This document shows, piece after piece, positions 61,872 through 64,000 of a stretch of DNA of 64,000 bases (within the stretch, counting starts at the first letter, position 1; each line of letters opens with the position of its first letter). The translations under genes and the position numbers were made by a program. Origin of the DNA: Aquarana catesbeiana (Eukaryota > Chordata > Amphibia > Anura > Ranidae); assembly GCF_042186555.1 (NCBI RefSeq), contig NC_133331.1, forward strand, positions 2,911,395 to 2,975,394. The letters are read 5' to 3'. Below the pieces are notes generated by a model. That model was given only the letters and a program-made list of their open reading frames with translations, made no database searches and was not told where the DNA came from.

Positions 61872-62157
61872 AGCCTAGGTTCACACTGGTGTGATGCAGA
61901 CACCGCATGCGATGTCTGTGCAGTGCGATTTCAGCATAGAGTTTGTATGACTGAAATCGCATTGCATGTGCACCAAAAATGGTGCAGGACCCTTTTTTCG
62001 CCGCACCTGAATCACACCCATGCGATGCACTTGCACTGCATTTTGCGTTCTGTTTTGGGGTGTCGTTAAGATAACATTGACACCCGCAGCAGATCACATG
62101 GACGCCGTGCGATGCGGGAAACGCAGAGGATTTACTGCATGTGAACCTAGCCTTAGG
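61871..62157. mobile_element. ttcacac MITE
   Basis: Begins cagcctaggttcacactggt and ends catgtgaacctagccttag. The interior has repeated tgcgat/atcgca words in both orientations. Same end type as 1-76 and as the two elements that follow. Confidence 0.6.
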
Positions 62158-62395
62158 CCGGGTTCACCCTTATGAGGGTTTCCCCGCATCCAATTGGCAG
62201 GAGATTGTGACCCCCTCTCTATGGAGCTCTCTATGGAGCCGGTTCACACATCTCCGGAGCGGCTCCGGCGCGTCTTTTGGTGCGTTTCGGGTCCGAATTC
62301 AGCCAAAAATTGGGGCTGAAATCAGACGTGAAACGGTGAATGGAGACGCGCCGGACTCCTGCTGTGCGCCGCAGTGTGAACCCGGCCTAAAGAGC
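62155..62395. mobile_element. ttcaccc MITE
   Basis: Begins taggccgggttcacccttatg and ends gcagtgtgaacccggcctaa. 13-bp matching inverted ends, ccggag / ctccgg hairpin inside (62250-62270). No ORF. Confidence 0.65.
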
Positions 62396-62820
62396 GCACA
62401 CGTAAAGACACATGTAGATGCGTTTATAACGTGTTTGGGCGGGTCTGCCATTTCTTGCTGCTCCTTGAATGCACCGCGTTAGGAATTTCTAGGCGTTTAG
62501 AATGCAGAGAATACAATGTGTGTGAGGACACATCGGCTGACATGGAAGGGCGTTTAGTCTATAGGATCACACTGACTGCGGCTTTGAAAAGTGCGACTTC
62601 ACTTTCAAAGCCACATGTCAGTGCGACTCGGCTGATATCTGTGCGACTTGATGCACGGATGTCTATATGCAAGTCGCACCTGAGATCGCGGAAAGCAGTG
62701 CAGGAACCTCTTTTTCATATCGGCGTGGCGCCGAAAAAGTCTGCGTCACACCGATTCGACCGACGACAGGGCGCCTTCAAATCGCATGACAAGTCGCACT
62801 GGTGTGAACCCGGTTTAAGA
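62396..62820. mobile_element. gcgactt dispersed element, family D (copy 3)
   Basis: Repeated gtgcgactt/aagtcgca words in both directions (gaaaagtgcgacttcact, gcaagtcgcacctgag, gacaagtcgcactggtgtgaacccgg), ending gtgtgaacccggttt. Same organisation as 21625-21905. Confidence 0.55.
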
Positions 62821-62847
62821 GGCAGAAAAAAAAACTTCAAAAGTGAT

Positions 62848-63270
62848 GTTACCTTAAAGTGAAACTAAAGTCTCATTTATTTATTTTTTGCTAAAAATAA
62901 CAATCATGTTCTACTTCCCTGTAATGGATTTCCCCAGATCAGCTCCGATCCTCCTCTTCTCGGGTCCCACACCGCCGCTCCTGGCTCCTCCCTCCTGTTG
63001 AGTGCCCCCCCTCCCCCCCCCCCGTCCAGCAAGCAGCTTGCTATGGGGGGGCACCCGAGCCGAGCCGCAGCTCCCTGTGTCCATTTAGACACAAAGTCGT
63101 GGCCTGTCCCTGCCCCCCTCTCTCTCCTCATTCGCTCACCGACTTTGATTGACAGCATCAGGAGCCAATGGCGCTTTTCTGCTGTCTCAGCCAATGAGGA
63201 GGGAGAGTCCCGGGGCAGCTGAGTCTCTCGTGCGAACATCGCTGGATCTAGAAGGGACTCAGGTAAGTAT
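62848..63270 (+). repeat. Dispersed repeat, family I (copy 2)
   Basis: ttaaagtgaaactaaagtc, agctccgatcctcctcttct, tcctccctcctgttgagtg, cagcaagcagcttgctatg, ccaatgaggagggagagtcc and ctagaagggactcaggtaa match 77-450 in order. The acaggtaag-like end suggests a donor-like word but no exon. Confidence 0.72.
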
Positions 63271-63332
63271 TAGGGGGATCTATGCATCTGTTCTGACCCA
63301 GGTAACCGTAAAGCATCCGGCACCTCCTAAAG

Positions 63333-63489
63333 CAGGGATATGCAATTATCGGACCTCCAGCTGTTGTAGAACTACAAGTCCCATGAGGCATAGCAAGACT
63401 GACAGCCACAAGCCTGACACCCAGAGGCAGAGGCATGATGGGACTTGTAGTTTTGCAACAGCTGGAGGTCCGCTAATTGCATATCCCTG
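63333..63489. mobile_element. hAT-type MITE, 157 bp (same family as 19675-19831)
   Basis: Ends cagggatatgcaattatcgg and ctaattgcatatccctg. Inner arms cctccagctgttgtagaact / ttgcaacagctggaggt. Imperfect 8-bp target duplication tcctaaag (63325-63332) and ccctaaag (63490-63497). Same length and core as the MITE inside the Tc1 element, but with different terminal sequence. Confidence 0.93.
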
Positions 63490-63497
63490 CCCTAAAG

Positions 63498-63814
63498 AGT
63501 CAAATCTAATAAATGAAGGTTGGAGTTGTGTAAACAGAAAGAGATGTTTTGTTACAATGTTACACTTCCACCAAGCAGCTAGATACAATGTTGTATCATG
63601 TATAGGGGGGGAGGGGGGCTGTATTACCCCCCAAATGATTTATGACTTAGTTCAAAGGGGCTGTAAAGGCAGAAGGTACATTTTATGTGCAGCAGCCCCC
63701 CCCCCCCCCCCCTAATACTTAGAAAAAAGGTTGGGGTTATAATGGTGCCAACAGATAATAATCGAATCAAGGAGTAATTGAAACATCACATTTATTGTAG
63801 ACGTGATTAACCAC
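63498..63814. other. Unassigned sequence with G and C runs
   Basis: Gggggggaggggggc at about 63606-63619 and a C run of 16 at 63697-63712. No gene seen. Confidence 0.35.
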
Positions 63815-64000
63815 TTTAAGACCGAGACTTTTTTTAGATGTGGTGTTTACAAGTTAAAAACAGTTTTTTTTTTTTGCTAGAAAATTACTTAGAACCCCCA
63901 AACATTATACATTTTTTTTTCTAACACCCTAGAGAATAAAATGGCAGTCGTTGCAATACTTTTTGTCACACCGTATTTGCGCAGCGGTCTTACAAGCGCA
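63815..64000 (+). repeat. Dispersed repeat, family B (copy 2, cut by window end)
   Basis: ttaaccactttaagaccgag, ttttttgctagaaaattact, cccaaacattatac, aacaccctagagaataaaatggc and gtcacaccgtatttgcgcag. Same order as 23205-23430. Confidence 0.7.

Noticed and set aside
61043..61894. MYRDHPEGEGFIPCN-type ORFs
   Set aside because: 44-bp tandem repeat read through in three frames; artefact.

Overview
The window looks like vertebrate, most likely anuran (true-frog/ranid type), nuclear DNA. Reasons: split coding exons with GT-AG introns and a poly(A) signal; many non-autonomous DNA transposons; several different Tc1/mariner lineages; very abundant minisatellites; no dense ORFs, operons or Shine-Dalgarno sites. 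The species is an inference. I recall several of the dispersed repeats as typical of Rana/Lithobates-type genomes but could not search.

The one gene I can identify is the 3' end of NCAPD2 (condensin I subunit CAP-D2) on the minus strand. Four exons are visible (14620-14791, 12350-12482, 4420-4557, 4073-4158) with matching intron phases, good splice sites, a stop codon and an AATAAA signal. The C-terminal tail keeps three Thr-Pro sites spaced 34 and 5 residues apart, the spacing I remember for the Cdk1 sites of Xenopus CAP-D2. The most upstream visible exon has an in-frame TGA and is about four codons shorter than the human exon. A 500-N assembly gap lies just beyond it, and I could not find further upstream NCAPD2 exons. 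Weaker gene candidates are a plus-strand terminal exon (20391-20424 plus 3'UTR) and a short ORF pair with a poly(A) signal at 48181-48434.

Layout. 0-4 kb: dispersed repeats and a U2-snRNA-like head. 4-15 kb: NCAPD2 introns swollen by a 34-bp minisatellite, two decayed Tc1 elements that contain their own minisatellites, and a pogo/Tigger-like element. 15.0-15.5 kb: gap. 15.8-17.7 kb: G-run minisatellite with quadruplex potential. 18.5-20.3 kb: Tc1 element split by a hAT-type MITE. 20.3-26 kb: repeats. 26-30.9 kb: a 21-bp minisatellite of about 4.85 kb. 31-34 kb: dispersed elements. 34.4-38.7 kb: tandem repeats leading into a large foldback with a perfect 146-bp-arm palindrome at its centre. 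39.7-41.3 kb: nearly complete Tc1 element. 42.8-43.2 and 45.3-45.8 kb: truncated Tc1 copies. 46.2-48.0 kb: TIR-bounded element interrupted by a solo LTR with 5-bp target duplication. 48.6-50.2 kb: another complete Tc1. 50.4-52 and 58.5-59.3 kb: two arrays of one ~100-bp repeat. 53.1-57.4 kb: ~22-bp minisatellite interrupted by a 3.08-kb inverted-repeat element. 58.0-58.3 kb: hAT-type element that seems to hold the seed of the 34-bp array. 61.0-61.9 kb: 44-bp minisatellite. 62-64 kb: MITEs and dispersed repeats.

There is no new multi-gene system here that I can defend. The most interesting content is structural: minisatellites repeatedly born inside DNA transposons, two large inverted-repeat elements, and several insertions that can be dated against an empty site elsewhere in the window.
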